This document shows, in pieces, positions 48,483 through 60,867 of a DNA stretch of 64,000 nt (positions are counted from its first letter, which is position 1; each line of letters begins with the position of its first letter). The notes beneath the pieces are model-generated. The model was not told the DNA's origin and did not search any database. It saw only the letters and a program-made list of their open reading frames with translations. The DNA is taken from the NCBI RefSeq assembly GCF_000754815.1, contig NZ_KN150747.1:317209-381208 (forward strand), given 5' to 3'. Position numbers and translations under genes: made by a program. Source of the stretch: Yersinia ruckeri ATCC 29473. GTDB taxonomy: Bacteria > Pseudomonadota > Gammaproteobacteria > Enterobacterales > Enterobacteriaceae.

Positions 48483-49814
48483 ATGGCTAAGCAACCAGGA
48501 TTAGATTTTCAAAGTGCTAAAGGCGGATTAGGCGAACTGAAGCGCAGACTTTTGTTTGTTATCGGTGCGCTTATTGTTTTCCGTATCGGCTCTTTTATTC
48601 CGATTCCTGGTATCGATGCCACTGTGCTTGCCAAATTGCTCGAGCAGCAGAGAGGCACCATCATTGAAATGTTTAATATGTTCTCTGGTGGTGCTCTCAG
48701 TCGTGCTTCGATCTTTGCCCTGGGTATTATGCCGTATATTTCGGCGTCAATTATTATCCAGCTGTTAACGGTGGTTCATCCAGCGTTAGCTGAAATAAAG
48801 AAAGAAGGGGAGGCTGGCCGTCGTAAGATTAGTCAGTACACCCGTTATGGCACGCTGGTATTGGCTATATTTCAGTCGATCGGTATTGCTACCGGTCTAC
48901 CGAATATGCCTGGGATGCAAGGTCTGGTATTAAATCCAGGCTTTGCCTTCTATTTTACCGCTGTTGTTAGCTTAGTCACTGGGACAATGTTCTTGATGTG
49001 GCTGGGTGAACAGATTACTGAACGCGGTATCGGTAACGGTATCTCAATCATAATCTTTGCTGGTATTGTCGCGGGGCTCCCGCCGGCAGTTGGTCATACC
49101 ATCGAGCAAGCTCGGCAAGGCGACCTGCACTTCCTCCTGTTGCTGTTGGTTGCAGTATTAGTGTTTGCAGTAACCTTCTTCGTTGTTTTCATCGAACGTG
49201 GTCAACGTCGTATTGTCGTTAACTATGCGAAACGTCAACAAGGACGTCGTGTTTATGCAGCACAGAGCACACACTTACCGTTGAAAGTGAATATGGCTGG
49301 GGTTATCCCTGCGATCTTCGCTTCCAGCATAATTCTGTTCCCTGCCACGATTGCATCATGGTTTGGGGGCGGGACAGGTTGGAACTGGCTGACGACTATT
49401 TCGATGTATTTGCAGCCAGGACAGCCGCTTTATGTGTTACTCTATGCGTCTGCAATCATCTTCTTCTGTTTCTTCTACACGGCGTTGGTGTTTAACCCGC
49501 GTGAAACAGCAGATAACCTGAAGAAGTCCGGTGCATTCGTGCCAGGAATTCGTCCGGGAGAGCAAACGGCGAAGTACATCGATAAAGTAATGACACGTCT
49601 AACCTTAATTGGTGCGATGTATATTACTTTCATCTGCCTGATCCCGGAGTTCATGCGTGACGCGATGAAAGTACCATTTTACTTTGGTGGTACCTCACTA
49701 CTAATCGTAGTTGTGGTCATCATGGACTTTATGGCTCAAGTGCAAACTCTAATGATGTCTAGTCAGTACGAGTCTGCATTGAAGAAAGCAAATCTGAAAG
49801 GCTATAATCGCTAA
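48483..49814 (+). CDS. secY: Sec translocon channel subunit SecY
   Basis: Ten-helix inner-membrane protein of 443 residues, the protein-conducting channel with SecE and SecG. The N-terminal amphipathic stretch, the plug region ([20 protein letters not shown]) and the cytoplasmic loops ([13 protein letters not shown]) are as in Escherichia. Its place in the spc operon ties translocon synthesis to ribosome synthesis. Confidence 0.99.
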   Translation: MAKQPGLDFQSAKGGLGELKRRLLFVIGALIVFRIGSFIPIPGIDATVLAKLLEQQRGTIIEMFNMFSGGALSRASIFALGIMPYISASIIIQLLTVVHPALAEIKKEGEAGRRKISQYTRYGTLVLAIFQSIGIATGLPNMPGMQGLVLNPGFAFYFTAVVSLVTGTMFLMWLGEQITERGIGNGISIIIFAGIVAGLPPAVGHTIEQARQGDLHFLLLLLVAVLVFAVTFFVVFIERGQRRIVVNYAKRQQGRRVYAAQSTHLPLKVNMAGVIPAIFASSIILFPATIASWFGGGTGWNWLTTISMYLQPGQPLYVLLYASAIIFFCFFYTALVFNPRETADNLKKSGAFVPGIRPGEQTAKYIDKVMTRLTLIGAMYITFICLIPEFMRDAMKVPFYFGGTSLLIVVVVIMDFMAQVQTLMMSSQYESALKKANLKGYNR

Positions 49815-49964
<150 letters not shown>

Positions 49965-49999
49965 TTATCTTGCATATTTTTCTTGCAAAGTTGGGTTGA

Positions 50000-50026
50000 G
50001 CTGGCTAGATTAGCCAGCCAATCTTT
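50000..50026 (+). terminator. hairpin between spc and alpha operons
   Basis: Perfect 8-bp stem GCTGGCTA / TAGCCAGC with loop GAT, then CAATCTTTTG. The T run is short, so partial read-through into the alpha operon is expected; Escherichia has the same sequence here. Confidence 0.7.
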
Positions 50027-50035
50027 TGTATGTGA

Positions 50036-50113
50036 CAGCAATGCTATTTGAGTATCCTGAAAACGGGCTTTTCAGAATGGTATTGCCGTATAAAATAGTA
50101 GGAGTGCATAGTG
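50036..50113 (+). promoter_or_regulatory. alpha operon leader pseudoknot, S4 repressor site
   Basis: The outer stem pairs GCAATGCTAT (50038-50047) with ATGGTATTGC (50077-50086), and an inner stem pairs CTGAAAA with TTTTCAG around CGGGC. The inner part and the TAGTAGGAGTGCATAGTG start region equal the Escherichia S4-binding pseudoknot, while the outer stem differs in sequence yet stays paired. S4 binding holds the ribosome at the rpsM GTG start. Confidence 0.85.
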
Positions 50114-50467
50114 GCCCGTATAGCAGGCATTAACATTCCTGATCAGAAACATACTGTTATCGCCTTAACAGCGATCTACGGTATCGGTAAGACCCGTTCA
50201 CAGGCTATCTGTGTTGCTGCGGGTATTGCTGAAAATGTTAAGATCAGTGAGCTGTCTGAAGAGCAAATCGAGAAGCTGCGTGACGAAGTTGCCAAGTACG
50301 TTGTAGAAGGTGATCTGCGTCGTGAGGTGACCCTGAGCATCAAGCGTCTGATGGACCTTGGGACTTATCGTGGTTTGCGTCATCGTCGTGGTCTACCAGT
50401 TCGCGGTCAGCGTACTAAGACCAACGCACGTACCCGTAAGGGTCCGCGTAAACCGATCAAGAAATAA
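50111..50467 (+). CDS. rpsM: 30S ribosomal protein S13
   Basis: S13 (118 residues) forms bridges to the large subunit and contacts P-site tRNA with its C-terminal tail ([12 protein letters not shown]). The start is GTG at 50111 with TAGGAG 7 bases upstream; the GTG lies inside the S4-controlled leader. Confidence 0.98.
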   Translation: MARIAGINIPDQKHTVIALTAIYGIGKTRSQAICVAAGIAENVKISELSEEQIEKLRDEVAKYVVEGDLRREVTLSIKRLMDLGTYRGLRHRRGLPVRGQRTKTNARTRKGPRKPIKK

Positions 50468-50480
50468 TCGGGGTGATTGA

Positions 50481-50873
<393 letters not shown>

Positions 50874-50885
50874 CGTTGCTTTTAG

Positions 50886-51524
<639 letters not shown>

Positions 51525-51549
51525 AGCTTAGTACCAAAGAGAGGACACA

Positions 51550-52539
51550 ATGCAGGGTTCTGTGACAGAGTTTCTAAAACCGCGCCTGGTAGATATCGAG
51601 CAAGTCAGTTCGACGCACGCCAAGGTGACCCTTGAGCCGTTAGAGCGTGGCTTTGGCCATACTCTCGGCAACGCACTGCGCCGTATTCTGCTTTCATCTA
51701 TGCCGGGTTGCGCGGTGACCGAGGTTGAGATTGATGGTGTACTACATGAGTACAGCACCAAAGAAGGCGTACAGGAAGATATCCTGGAGATCCTGCTCAA
51801 CCTGAAAGGGCTGGCGGTGAGAGTTCAAGGAAAAGATGAAGTTATTCTTACCCTGAATAAATCTGGCATTGGCCCTGTGACTGCAGCCGATATCACCCAT
51901 GATGGTGATGTCGAAATCGTCAAGCCGCAACATGTGATCTGCCACCTGACCGATGAAAACGCATCTATTAGTATGCGTATCAAAGTTCAGCGCGGTCGTG
52001 GTTATGTGCCGGCGTCTGCCCGAATTCATTCGGAAGAAGATGAGCGCCCGATTGGTCGTCTGTTAGTAGATGCATGCTATAGCCCTGTAGAGCGTATTGC
52101 CTACAATGTTGAAGCAGCGCGTGTAGAACAGCGTACCGACCTGGACAAGCTAGTCATCGAGATGGAAACCAATGGCACGATCGATCCTGAAGAGGCGATC
52201 CGCCGTGCGGCAACTATCTTGGCTGAACAACTTGAAGCTTTCGTTGACCTACGTGATGTACGTCAGCCGGAAGTTAAAGAAGAGAAGCCAGAGTTCGATC
52301 CGATCTTGCTGCGCCCTGTTGACGATCTGGAATTGACTGTCCGCTCTGCTAACTGCCTTAAGGCAGAAGCTATCCACTACATCGGTGATCTGGTACAGCG
52401 TACCGAGGTTGAGTTGCTGAAAACGCCGAACCTGGGTAAAAAATCTCTTACTGAGATTAAAGACGTACTTGCTTCACGTGGTCTGTCACTAGGCATGCGC
52501 CTGGAAAACTGGCCGCCGGCAAGTATTGCTGACGAGTAA
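51550..52539 (+). CDS. rpoA: RNA polymerase alpha subunit
   Basis: A 329-residue subunit: N-terminal assembly domain (about 1-235), linker, and C-terminal domain (about 249-329) that binds UP elements and activators. The determinant region [18 protein letters not shown] is identical to Escherichia, including the Arg that contacts UP-element DNA and CRP; this fits the CRP encoded at 13011. Confidence 0.99.
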
Positions 52540-52555
52540 CCGGATCACAGGTTAA

Positions 52556-52966
<411 letters not shown>

Positions 52967-52986
52967 TCTGTAAACGCGTAAAAAAA

Positions 52987-53007
52987 CCGGGCTTGCCCGG
53001 TTTTTTT
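52987..53007 (+). terminator. terminator of the alpha operon
   Basis: Stem CCGGGC / GCCCGG with a two-base T-T link (loop closes inside the stem) and seven T; preceded by six A, so it is nearly symmetrical. Confidence 0.93.
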
Positions 53008-53489
53008 ACGCCTATCAAACAGTAAAATTCCAACCCATTTTTGGTAATTTATCTCGCTGATTATCGACTCTCTGATGGATTAAGCTGTTGATACATAATG
53101 AGATGGAGTGACGTCTAACGTGTTGTTAGTTGATGAGCGAGCGGAACGACTTATAGTCATACATTAAAAAATGAGTTTAATGATTGGCCTGACTATACTG
53201 ATTCCTTAGAGTTGGAGAATAATTCTCATATTTACTCTGATCTAAGAGCCAGTTATTGAAGGATATAACTTATTTTTCCCCCTAGTATTATTGTAGCTTT
53301 AGTAATACGCGGACTATAGCTAACTTGCTGATACGAATTAAATTTGTTGATGCAGGATTTTGAGCAGCAAAAAATTTAGGCAAGTATCTCGTGTTACTTT
53401 ATTTTTGGCTCACGTAAACTGGGCTAAGTACGAATTTCACTGGGTTATTATCATCATTTAGTCGCTTAAAAATGATCTGGAGAATAAAA
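53008..53489. other. gene-free region between rplQ and zntR
   Basis: About 480 AT-rich bases with no open frame of note. In Escherichia yhdN lies here; I see no trace of it. A short dyad GAGAATAATTCTC at 53215-53227 is present but too weak to name as a Fur site. zntR promoter elements were not identified with confidence. Confidence 0.5.
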
Positions 53490-53915
53490 ATGTTGAAGAT
53501 TGGACAGTTAGCCAAGCTTGCTGATGTTACGCCAGATACTGTGAGATATTACGAAAAACAAGGGATGATGGAACACGGTGTACGTACCGAGGGTGGTTAT
53601 CGACTATATACCGATCAAGATTTACAGCGCTTACGCTTTATTCGTTATGCAAAGCAATTAGGTTTTACTCTTGAGACGATCGCCGAATTGTTATCGATCC
53701 GGGTGGATCCAGAACATCATACTTGTCAGGAGTCAAAGTCTATCGTTGACTCACGGTTAAGTGAGGTAGACGGTAAACTCAAAGAGTTGCAAAAAATGCG
53801 CGAGTCTTTGAAAAGATTAAGCGATGCTTGCTGCGGTAGCCACCATACCAGCACTTATTGTTCGATATTAGAAGCGCTAGAGCAAGGTGCTACTGAAGAC
53901 TCTACAAGAGGATGA
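53490..53915 (+). CDS. zntR: zinc-responsive MerR-family activator ZntR
   Basis: A 141-residue MerR-type regulator that turns on the zinc/lead exporter gene zntA. Helix-turn-helix MLKIGQLAKLADVTPDTVRY, a dimer helix, and metal ligands in HTCQES and DACCGSHHTSTYC (CCGxH...C), as in Escherichia ZntR. The ATG at 53490 has TGGAGA 8 bases upstream. zntA is not in this window. Confidence 0.95.
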   Translation: MLKIGQLAKLADVTPDTVRYYEKQGMMEHGVRTEGGYRLYTDQDLQRLRFIRYAKQLGFTLETIAELLSIRVDPEHHTCQESKSIVDSRLSEVDGKLKELQKMRESLKRLSDACCGSHHTSTYCSILEALEQGATEDSTRG

Positions 53916-54003
53916 TTTTTTCATCAGGCTCTTTCATTGTTCGGAGGACAGCAGTATCATTCGGCTGTTTTTCAAACAATACTGATTGCAATGAGGATAT
54001 ACC

Positions 54004-54210
54004 ATGACTACTTATCGTCATACCAAAGGCAAAATTAAAAATAATGCCATTGAAGCATTGTTACGTGATCCGTTATTCAGAGTTCGTATAGAGAAGAATA
54101 ATAAAGGGAAAGGCAGTTACCAGCGGAAAGATAAACACGTTAAAGGCTGTAACTGGGAGGCCAGTGGTAAAAGATCAGCAGATTTATTACCACTGGCCTT
54201 CTGGTTTTAG
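54004..54210 (+). CDS. arfA: alternative ribosome-rescue factor ArfA
   Basis: A 68-residue Arf[21 protein letters not shown], then a basic stretch, with a hydrophobic C-terminal tail (LLPLAFWF) that makes the full-length form unstable. ArfA recruits RF2 to ribosomes stalled on nonstop mRNA when tmRNA fails. The hairpin inside the gene (54158-54199) is where RNase III would cut so that a truncated, stable protein is made from nonstop mRNA. Confidence 0.95.
   Translation: MTTYRHTKGKIKNNAIEALLRDPLFRVRIEKNNKGKGSYQRKDKHVKGCNWEASGKRSADLLPLAFWF
54158..54199 (+). promoter_or_regulatory. in-gene RNase III hairpin of arfA
   Basis: A perfect 13-bp stem, AGGCCAGTGGTAA (54158-54170) and its complement (54187-54199), with a 16-base loop, lies in the last third of arfA around codons 52-65. 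In Escherichia cleavage of the matching hairpin yields nonstop arfA mRNA that is silenced by tmRNA; loss of tmRNA lets ArfA accumulate. Confidence 0.88.
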
Positions 54211-54215
54211 ATAAT

Positions 54216-54254
54216 AAAAAAGCCATCTTATTGAACTGCATCCGATGGCTTTTT
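54216..54254. terminator. bidirectional terminator between arfA and mscL
   Basis: Perfect 11-bp stem AAAAAGCCATC / GATGGCTTTTT between convergent genes, with A and T runs on both sides so it can work on each strand. Confidence 0.9.
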
Positions 54255-54271
54255 GCATAGCAAAATAGTGA

Positions 54272-54682
54272 TTATTTAGTTTGTTGTTCTTTTAATAAGT
54301 CACGGATTTCAGCTAGCAATTTTTCTTCTGTTGTTGGTGCCGGTGGCACCGCAGGTTCTTCTGCTTTTTCACGACGCATTTTATTCATTAATTTAATTGC
54401 AGAGAAAATGGCTAATGCCACAATAACAAAATCAAAAATACTTTGAATAAATGATCCATAATTCATGACTATTGCGGGAATGGTGCCTTCAGCTTCACGT
54501 AGTACAACATGGAATTGTTTGAAGTCTACGCCACCCAATAATAACCCTAGTGGTGGCATAATGATATCAGCCACCAGTGAAGAAACTATTTTCCCAAAAG
54601 CTGCACCGATGATAACACCGACAGCCAAATCAACCACATTGCCACGCATGGCAAACTCACGAAATTCTTTCATAAAGCTCAT
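54272..54682 (-). CDS. mscL: large-conductance mechanosensitive channel
   Basis: A 136-residue channel that opens on membrane stretch to release solutes in osmotic downshock. TM1 starts at [20 protein letters not shown], the periplasmic loop follows, TM2 is in [19 protein letters not shown], and a C-terminal helical bundle ends in EIRDLLKEQ. Start ATG 54682. Confidence 0.98.
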   Translation of the reverse strand: MSFMKEFREFAMRGNVVDLAVGVIIGAAFGKIVSSLVADIIMPPLGLLLGGVDFKQFHVVLREAEGTIPAIVMNYGSFIQSIFDFVIVALAIFSAIKLMNKMRREKAEEPAVPPAPTTEEKLLAEIRDLLKEQQTK

Positions 54683-54815
54683 AACAATACCCCTTAAAAA
54701 TATATAACTAGCAAAAAGATCTTCTATCCCAATAATTATAGGAAGTTTTTATTTATTTCCCATAAGAATGGTTTTAATTTTTTTGTTCTTCATTGATGAT
54801 CGTAAGATTAGCCAA

Positions 54816-56192
54816 TTATAGGAAGAATGGACTTGGCTGGAACAATCTCTCCACATCAGGTACGAACTTCTTGTCAGTAATAAACATAATCACGTGATCG
54901 CTTTGTTGAATAACGGAATTTCTATTGGCAATAATGACTTCATCACCACGCACAATCGCACCGATCGTTGTGCCTGGCGGCAGCTTAATATCTTCTACCA
55001 TACGGCCAACAACTTTTGATGTACTTTCATCCCCGTGAGCCACAGCTTCAATGGCTTCAGCCACACCTCGCCTCAAGGACGATACGCTGACGATATCTGC
55101 TTTACGAACATGGCCTAATAAAGCAGAAATTGTTGCCTGTTGAGGCGAGATGGCAATGTCAATAACGCTACCTTGAACCAGATCGACGTAAGCACTGCGT
55201 TGAATTAGTACCATGGCTTTTTTGGCTCCCATGCGTTTTGCTAGCATGGCCGACATAATATTAGCTTCATCATCATTGGTGATGGCAATAAATACGTCTA
55301 CTTGTTCGATGTGTTCTTCAGCTAATAATTCCTGATCTGAAGCGTCACCATAGAATACGATAGTATCATGCAGCATTTCGGCTAATTCAGCGGCTCGCTG
55401 CTGGTCACGTTCAATTAATTTTACACTGTAATCTTTTTCTAATCTTAATGCTAAACCGGCGCCAACATTACCGCCGCCTACAATCATAATGCGTTTATAA
55501 GGTTTTTCCAGCCGCTGTAACTCGCTCATTACTGCGCGAATATGTTGCGAGGCGGCGACAAAAAACACTTCATCACCAGCTTCAATAATAGTAGATCCCT
55601 GTGGCCGGATAGGACGATCTTGTCGGAATATAGCCGCTACTCTCGTATCAATATGTGGCATATGTTCACGCAGTGACGACAATGCATTCCCAACTAGCGG
55701 GCCGCCATAATAAGCTTTAACCGCGGCAATACTGACTTTACCTTCGGCAAAATTAACGACCTGCAAGGCGCCAGGGTATTCGATCAATTTATAGATATAA
55801 TCAATAACCAGTTGCTCTGGGGATATCAAATGATCGATTGGTACGGCTTCAGGCAAGAACAATTTTTCGGATTCACGGATATATTCCGGTGAACGAATTC
55901 GGGCAATTCGATTTGGCGTATTAAATAGCGAATAAGCGATCTGGCAGGCGATCATGTTGGTCTCGTCAGAGTTGGTCACTGCGACCAGCATATCCGCATC
56001 TTCAGCTCCCGCTTCTCTTAGTACCCGAGGATGTGAGCCGTGGCCTTGTACAACACGCAGATCAAACTTGTCTTGCAGTTGGCGAAGGCGAGTTGTATTG
56101 GTATCAACAACGGTAATATCGTTGTTTTCACCGACTAAATTTTCTGCCAGCGTTCCGCCAACCTGTCCCGCACCGAGAATTATTATTTTCAT
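54816..56192 (-). CDS. trkA: Trk potassium uptake regulatory subunit TrkA
   Basis: A 458-residue cytoplasmic NAD(H)-binding gating protein for the TrkG/TrkH K+ channels. Two tandem RCK units, each with a Rossmann motif ([19 protein letters not shown], then [15 protein letters not shown]) and a TrkA-C part. It ends the def-fmt-rsmB-trkA run on the minus strand, 66 bases after rsmB. Confidence 0.98.
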   Translation of the reverse strand: MKIIILGAGQVGGTLAENLVGENNDITVVDTNTTRLRQLQDKFDLRVVQGHGSHPRVLREAGAEDADMLVAVTNSDETNMIACQIAYSLFNTPNRIARIRSPEYIRESEKLFLPEAVPIDHLISPEQLVIDYIYKLIEYPGALQVVNFAEGKVSIAAVKAYYGGPLVGNALSSLREHMPHIDTRVAAIFRQDRPIRPQGSTIIEAGDEVFFVAASQHIRAVMSELQRLEKPYKRIMIVGGGNVGAGLALRLEKDYSVKLIERDQQRAAELAEMLHDTIVFYGDASDQELLAEEHIEQVDVFIAITNDDEANIMSAMLAKRMGAKKAMVLIQRSAYVDLVQGSVIDIAISPQQATISALLGHVRKADIVSVSSLRRGVAEAIEAVAHGDESTSKVVGRMVEDIKLPPGTTIGAIVRGDEVIIANRNSVIQQSDHVIMFITDKKFVPDVERLFQPSPFFL

Positions 56193-56258
56193 CGCGTTCT
56201 CTGTTTACCCTGAAGTCAGTCCAAAATATCCATCAATAACCACTACGCTGCTGCTTAA

Positions 56259-57548
56259 TTAACCTTTAATAAGCTTAGCGTAAAAGAAACCATCGCCATC
56301 TTCCGGATGAGGCAGATTTTGCTTACCGGGTTGGGCTGGCGTGCCGGTTTCGACTAAACGAGCCTCTGGGTGACGTTGCAGGAAATTAGCAATCTGTTGC
56401 TGGTTTTCTTCTGGCAAAATAGAGCAGGTTGCATAAACCATCACGCCATCTTTTTTCAGTTTAGGCCAGATAGCTTCAAGAATTTCTGATTGTAGCTGCG
56501 CAAGTTCCGCAATATCGCTATCGCGACGTAGCCATTTGATATCAGGGTGACGGCGAATAACACCGGTTGCCGAGCAAGGTGCATCAAGAAGAATTCGGTC
56601 GAACAACTGATTGCCACACCATTTATCCGGAGCGCGGCCATCACCCACTGTTACAGTGGCGTGTAGCTGAAGACGCTGCAGGTTTTCTTTGACTCGACTT
56701 AAGCGTTGTTCATCAATATCTACGGCTAGCACATGAGATTTAGGCGCAGCCTCCAAAATATGTGTAGTTTTCCCACCAGGTGCTGCGCATAAGTCGAGGA
56801 TCTGTTCTCCATTCTGCGGATCCAGCAGATCAACACAACCTTGCGCCGAGGCATCCTGAACCGTTACCCAACCTTGGGTAAATCCGGGAAGATCGTTCAC
56901 CGCACAAGGTGTTATCAGACGAACTGCATCACTATATTCCGTGTGTGGTTCAGCCTCAATTCCGGCCTGTTTCATCAACTCAAGATAATCTGCACGTGAA
57001 TGATGAAGACGGCTAACGCGTAGCCACATGGGGGGTTTTTGGTTATTGGCATCAATAATCTGTTGCCATTTATCTGGATAGGCCTTTTTAATTCGTGCCA
57101 GTAACCAGCTTGGGTGCAAATAGCGGCTCTCGTTATTAGCAGCACGTTCCAGCAGGTCAACCTGCTGTCGTTGGAATTGGCGTAATACGCCATTGACTAG
57201 CCCTTTGAGCTGTGGCCGTTTCAATGCAACTGTGCCTTCCACGGTTTCCGCCAATGCTGCGTGAGGTGGAATTCGGGTATAAAGCAATTGATAGAGACCG
57301 ACCATGATCAGGTAATGGAAAACTCGCTGTTTACCCGTCATTGGACGCGCCATTAATTGCTGGATGCACCACTCAAGTTGTGGGAGAACGCGTAAAGTGC
57401 CAAAACACAACTCCTGCAGCAACGCACGGTCTTTATCGGAAATACTCTTTTGGAGACCAGGTAAAACTGTACTGAGGGATTGCCCTTTATCCAGTACCTG
57501 GCTAATTGCTTTGGCAGCGATGCTGCGGAGGTTATATGTGTTTTTCAT
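56259..57548 (-). CDS. rsmB: 16S rRNA m5C967 methyltransferase RsmB
   Basis: A 429-residue methyltransferase: N-terminal NusB-like domain, then SAM-binding [15 protein letters not shown] and catalytic Cys in [16 protein letters not shown] and [11 protein letters not shown]. The ATG at 57548 (MKNTYNLRS) matches the length and start of the Escherichia protein; an ATG six codons earlier (57566) is less likely. Confidence 0.97.
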   Translation of the reverse strand: MKNTYNLRSIAAKAISQVLDKGQSLSTVLPGLQKSISDKDRALLQELCFGTLRVLPQLEWCIQQLMARPMTGKQRVFHYLIMVGLYQLLYTRIPPHAALAETVEGTVALKRPQLKGLVNGVLRQFQRQQVDLLERAANNESRYLHPSWLLARIKKAYPDKWQQIIDANNQKPPMWLRVSRLHHSRADYLELMKQAGIEAEPHTEYSDAVRLITPCAVNDLPGFTQGWVTVQDASAQGCVDLLDPQNGEQILDLCAAPGGKTTHILEAAPKSHVLAVDIDEQRLSRVKENLQRLQLHATVTVGDGRAPDKWCGNQLFDRILLDAPCSATGVIRRHPDIKWLRRDSDIAELAQLQSEILEAIWPKLKKDGVMVYATCSILPEENQQQIANFLQRHPEARLVETGTPAQPGKQNLPHPEDGDGFFYAKLIKG

Positions 57549-57642
57549 AGCCAAAAAAGCTGACAAAAGTCAGCAAAATAAAGGGAAAGAATAGCCCGAT
57601 AATGAAGTATCGAGCGATGAAGTTGTTGTTAAAACTTGTTCA

Positions 57643-58590
57643 CTACGCCAGTTGATTACCGACGGTAAACCATTCACGTCGAGAGTTAAGTAAATCTGCG
57701 GCGGACATCGATTTTTTGCCAGCTGGCTGCAACTGAGTGATGTTGAGCATACCGTCAGCAGTTCCCACTTGAATACCTTGCTTATCGGCTTGCACGATAG
57801 TGCCAGGTTGCACATCTTCCACTGCGGGGAGAACTTGAGCCTGCCACACTTTTACCGGCTGTTCGTCGATAACAAAGTAGCTCACAGGCCACGGATTGAA
57901 AGCACGGATGCAGCGTTCTAACTGTTGCGCAGACAGCGACCAATCCAGCTTCGCTTCCTCTTTGCTTAATTTTTCTGCATAAGTCACTAATTGCTCGTCC
58001 TGAACCTCAGGCTTGGCTTGACCTACAGCCAATTGTTGCAGCGTTGTCAGCATGCCTTGCGGCCCGAGCTCGGCCAACTTGCTATACAGGCTGGCGCTGG
58101 TGTCCTCCGGCTGTATCTGGCAGGCAATTTTATGCAACATATCACCGGTATCTAAACCGACATCCATTTGCATGATAGTGATGCCGGTTTCTTTATCGCC
58201 AGCCCACAATGAACGTTGGATCGGTGCCGCACCACGCCAGCGTGGTAGCAGGGAGCCGTGAACATTAATACAACCCAGACGCGGCATTTCTAATACGGCT
58301 TTCGGTAAAATAAGACCGTAAGCGACGACGACCATAATATCGGCGTTAAGATCAGCAACCAGATGTTGGTTTTCTTCTGGCCGCAGAGACTTTGGCTGAA
58401 AAACCGGAATGTGGTGTTGTTCAGCTAAAATCTTTACCGGGCTGGGCGTCAGTTTATTCCCCCGGCCAGCCGGACGGTCTGGTTGAGTGAATACCCCAAC
58501 GACTTGGTGCCTGGAAGCGGTTAGCGCATCAAGATGACGCGCTGCAAAATCGGGCGTTCCGGCAAAAATAACCCGTAAAGAATCTGACAC
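57643..58590 (-). CDS. fmt: methionyl-tRNA formyltransferase
   Basis: A 315-residue enzyme that formylates initiator Met-tRNA with 10-formyl-THF. Catalytic Asn/His region [20 protein letters not shown] and the Asp in [10 protein letters not shown] are clear; the C-terminal tRNA-binding domain follows. The start codon is GTG at 58590 with AGGA 9 bases upstream, 24 bases after the def stop. Confidence 0.98.
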   Translation of the reverse strand: MSDSLRVIFAGTPDFAARHLDALTASRHQVVGVFTQPDRPAGRGNKLTPSPVKILAEQHHIPVFQPKSLRPEENQHLVADLNADIMVVVAYGLILPKAVLEMPRLGCINVHGSLLPRWRGAAPIQRSLWAGDKETGITIMQMDVGLDTGDMLHKIACQIQPEDTSASLYSKLAELGPQGMLTTLQQLAVGQAKPEVQDEQLVTYAEKLSKEEAKLDWSLSAQQLERCIRAFNPWPVSYFVIDEQPVKVWQAQVLPAVEDVQPGTIVQADKQGIQVGTADGMLNITQLQPAGKKSMSAADLLNSRREWFTVGNQLA

Positions 58591-58614
58591 GGTTGGTTTC
58601 CTGCGTAAAAAGGA

Positions 58615-59127
58615 TTAGTTGGCGCGAGCGTTAAGTTTTGCCAGTTTATCCAGCTTTTGTCGGATGCGCTGACGCTTCAGTGGCGACAGGTAGTCCACAA
58701 ACAGTTTGCCAATCAGATGATCCATTTCGTGCTGGATACAAATTGCCAACAGATCGTCAGCTTCCAGTTCGAAAGGTTTCCCGTCGCGATCTAATGCTCT
58801 GATCTTTATTTTCTCGGCACGGGGAACCAGAGCACGTTGCTCAGGGATAGAGAGGCAGCCTTCTTCAATACCGGTTTCACCACTTTTTTCCAGTAGTTCC
58901 GGGTTAATTAAGACTAAACGCTGGTCGCGGTTTTCGGAGACATCGATGACGATAATCTGCTGATGAATATCCACTTGCGTAGCGGCTAGCCCAATGCCTT
59001 CCTCTGCGTACATGGTGTCGAACATATCGTCCACGATGCGTTGGATTTCTGCATTGACTTCTTTTACTGGCGTAGCAACTTTGCGCAGCCGCTCATCTGG
59101 ATAATGTAATACTTGTAATACTGACAT
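58615..59127 (-). CDS. def: peptide deformylase
   Basis: A 170-residue Fe2+ enzyme that removes the formyl group from nascent proteins. The three motifs are [17 protein letters not shown] and QHEMDHLIG (metal Cys, His, His and catalytic Glu). First gene of the def-fmt-rsmB-trkA run; divergent from dprA. Confidence 0.99.
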   Translation of the reverse strand: MSVLQVLHYPDERLRKVATPVKEVNAEIQRIVDDMFDTMYAEEGIGLAATQVDIHQQIIVIDVSENRDQRLVLINPELLEKSGETGIEEGCLSIPEQRALVPRAEKIKIRALDRDGKPFELEADDLLAICIQHEMDHLIGKLFVDYLSPLKRQRIRQKLDKLAKLNARAN

Positions 59128-59259
59128 AAATATCTAGATCTGTGTCCGAATGGTGAATGATATTCAGTCTCCATTCTAGACATTTTTAGCTTGGATTGAC
59201 AGCATCGGCTACCATTTGAACAAATTGGTGTTGACACACAAAGCCGCCAGGGAGGGCGA

Positions 59260-60381
59260 ATGTTAACAACCGAGTTGTGGTTACGTATCAGTAAGATTAG
59301 CGGGTTGGGCGCGGCTAAAAGTCTGGTCATTGGGCAATGTCTGCTTGCTGGCGGTGATTTTCATGTGGGAATGTTGCAACTTTCAGGGTTGAGCGAGCGG
59401 CAATGCCAACAATTTTTGACGGTCAACCCTCGCCACATCGCGGCGACGTTATCTTGGTTGGATCAACCTGAGCATCATTTGCTTATCTACGGTCAGCCCG
59501 GCTATCCGACACAGCTGATGGCAATTTCTTCCGCGCCACTCATGTTGTTTGTTAGCGGAGCAAAAGAAGCGCTAGCGATGCCTCAGATTGCCATGGTGGG
59601 GAGTCGTAACTTTAGTCACTATGGTGAACGGTGGGGGCGACTCTTCTCTACCGAGCTAGCCCAGTCTGGAGTGGTGATTACCAGCGGTCTGGCCATTGGA
59701 ATCGATGGAATTTGCCATCAGGCTGCTTTACATGGCGGAGGCAGAACCATCGCGGTTCTGGGAAGTGGGCTTGCCAATATTTATCCAAAGCGACATGGGA
59801 GACTGGCGCAAGAGATTGTCGCCGAAGGCGGAGCGTTAGTTTCGGAGTTTTTATCCACGGCTTTACCTATCGCGACTCACTTCCCTCGACGTAACCGCAT
59901 TATCAGCGGTTTAAGTGCGGGAGTGATTGTTGTTGAAGCGACGCGCAAAAGTGGTTCATTGATTACTGCTCGTTATGCTCTGGAGCAAGGGAGGGATATA
60001 TTTGCATTGCCAGGCCCTTTGGGTAGCACGGGAAGCGAAGGTACACATTGGTTGATTCAGCAGGGTGCTTATCTGGTTTGTCATCCCAGAGAGGTTATCG
60101 AATATATCGGTGGCGCATTACAGTGGTTATCTTTGTCCGACGAAAACATTATTTCTTCGTCGGAGGCACAACTTGAATTGCCATTTTCCGATGTGTTGGC
60201 TAACGTAGAATATGAGGTGACACCCGTTGATGTCGTCGCCGAACGTGCCGGCCACTCTGTACCAGATATCGTGGTAAAACTGCTCGAACTAGAGTTGGCA
60301 GGGTGGATCGCAGCTGTACCCGGCGGCTATGTCCGAATAAGGAGGGCAGGCCATGTTCGACGTTCTGATGTATCTATTTGA
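59260..60381 (+). CDS. dprA: DNA-processing protein DprA (Smf)
   Basis: A 373-residue ssDNA-binding RecA loader: N-terminal SAM-like helices, then the extended Rossmann fold ([42 protein letters not shown]) and a C-terminal winged-helix ([22 protein letters not shown]). The ATG at 59260 has GGAGGG upstream. The last 29 bases overlap the smg start. Confidence 0.96.
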   Translation: MLTTELWLRISKISGLGAAKSLVIGQCLLAGGDFHVGMLQLSGLSERQCQQFLTVNPRHIAATLSWLDQPEHHLLIYGQPGYPTQLMAISSAPLMLFVSGAKEALAMPQIAMVGSRNFSHYGERWGRLFSTELAQSGVVITSGLAIGIDGICHQAALHGGGRTIAVLGSGLANIYPKRHGRLAQEIVAEGGALVSEFLSTALPIATHFPRRNRIISGLSAGVIVVEATRKSGSLITARYALEQGRDIFALPGPLGSTGSEGTHWLIQQGAYLVCHPREVIEYIGGALQWLSLSDENIISSSEAQLELPFSDVLANVEYEVTPVDVVAERAGHSVPDIVVKLLELELAGWIAAVPGGYVRIRRAGHVRRSDVSI

Positions 60382-60826
60382 AACTTACATGCATAACGAA
60401 GCAGAAATGCTCGCCGATCAGGACAAAATTACCGATGATCTCGCTGAGGCGGGCTTTTATCGTGAAGATATCTATAACGCCTTAAATTGGCTCGAAGCAC
60501 TGGCAGATTTACAGGAAGGTGAAATTGCACCTTATCAATACACTGCCGATCCTTTCGCGCTACGTATTTATACCCCGGAAGAAAATGTACGTTTGGATAC
60601 CCAATGCCGTGGTTTTATCTTATTTCTTGAGCAGATCAATGTACTAAAACTCAATACCCGTGAAATGGTGATTGATCGTATTATGGCGCTTGATTCCACG
60701 GAGTTTGATCTCGAAGATCTCAAATGGGTGGTACTGATGGTGTTATTTAATGTTCCTGAGTATGAAAATGCCTATCAGTTGATGGAAGATTTGCTCTTTG
60801 AAGTGAATGAGGGCTACCTGCACTAG
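60353..60826 (+). CDS. smg: Smg family protein
   Basis: A 157-residue protein (DUF494) of unknown function, very close to Escherichia Smg: [20 protein letters not shown] and a mostly helical acidic body. It overlaps dprA by 29 bases, so the two are coupled. The overlap is normal for this locus. Confidence 0.96.
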   Translation: MFDVLMYLFETYMHNEAEMLADQDKITDDLAEAGFYREDIYNALNWLEALADLQEGEIAPYQYTADPFALRIYTPEENVRLDTQCRGFILFLEQINVLKLNTREMVIDRIMALDSTEFDLEDLKWVVLMVLFNVPEYENAYQLMEDLLFEVNEGYLH

Positions 60827-60867
60827 GTGGTAGTATGAGAGCAGACAAATCTATTAGAGAAGGCATA

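Noticed and set aside
53215..53227. Dyad GAGAATAATTCTC as a Fur box
   Set aside because: Too short and too far from the 19-base Fur consensus, and not near an iron gene start.
60353..60381. dprA-smg 29-base overlap as a frameshift or error
   Set aside because: Both proteins match their families through the overlap and smg has its own ribosome site (GGAGG).
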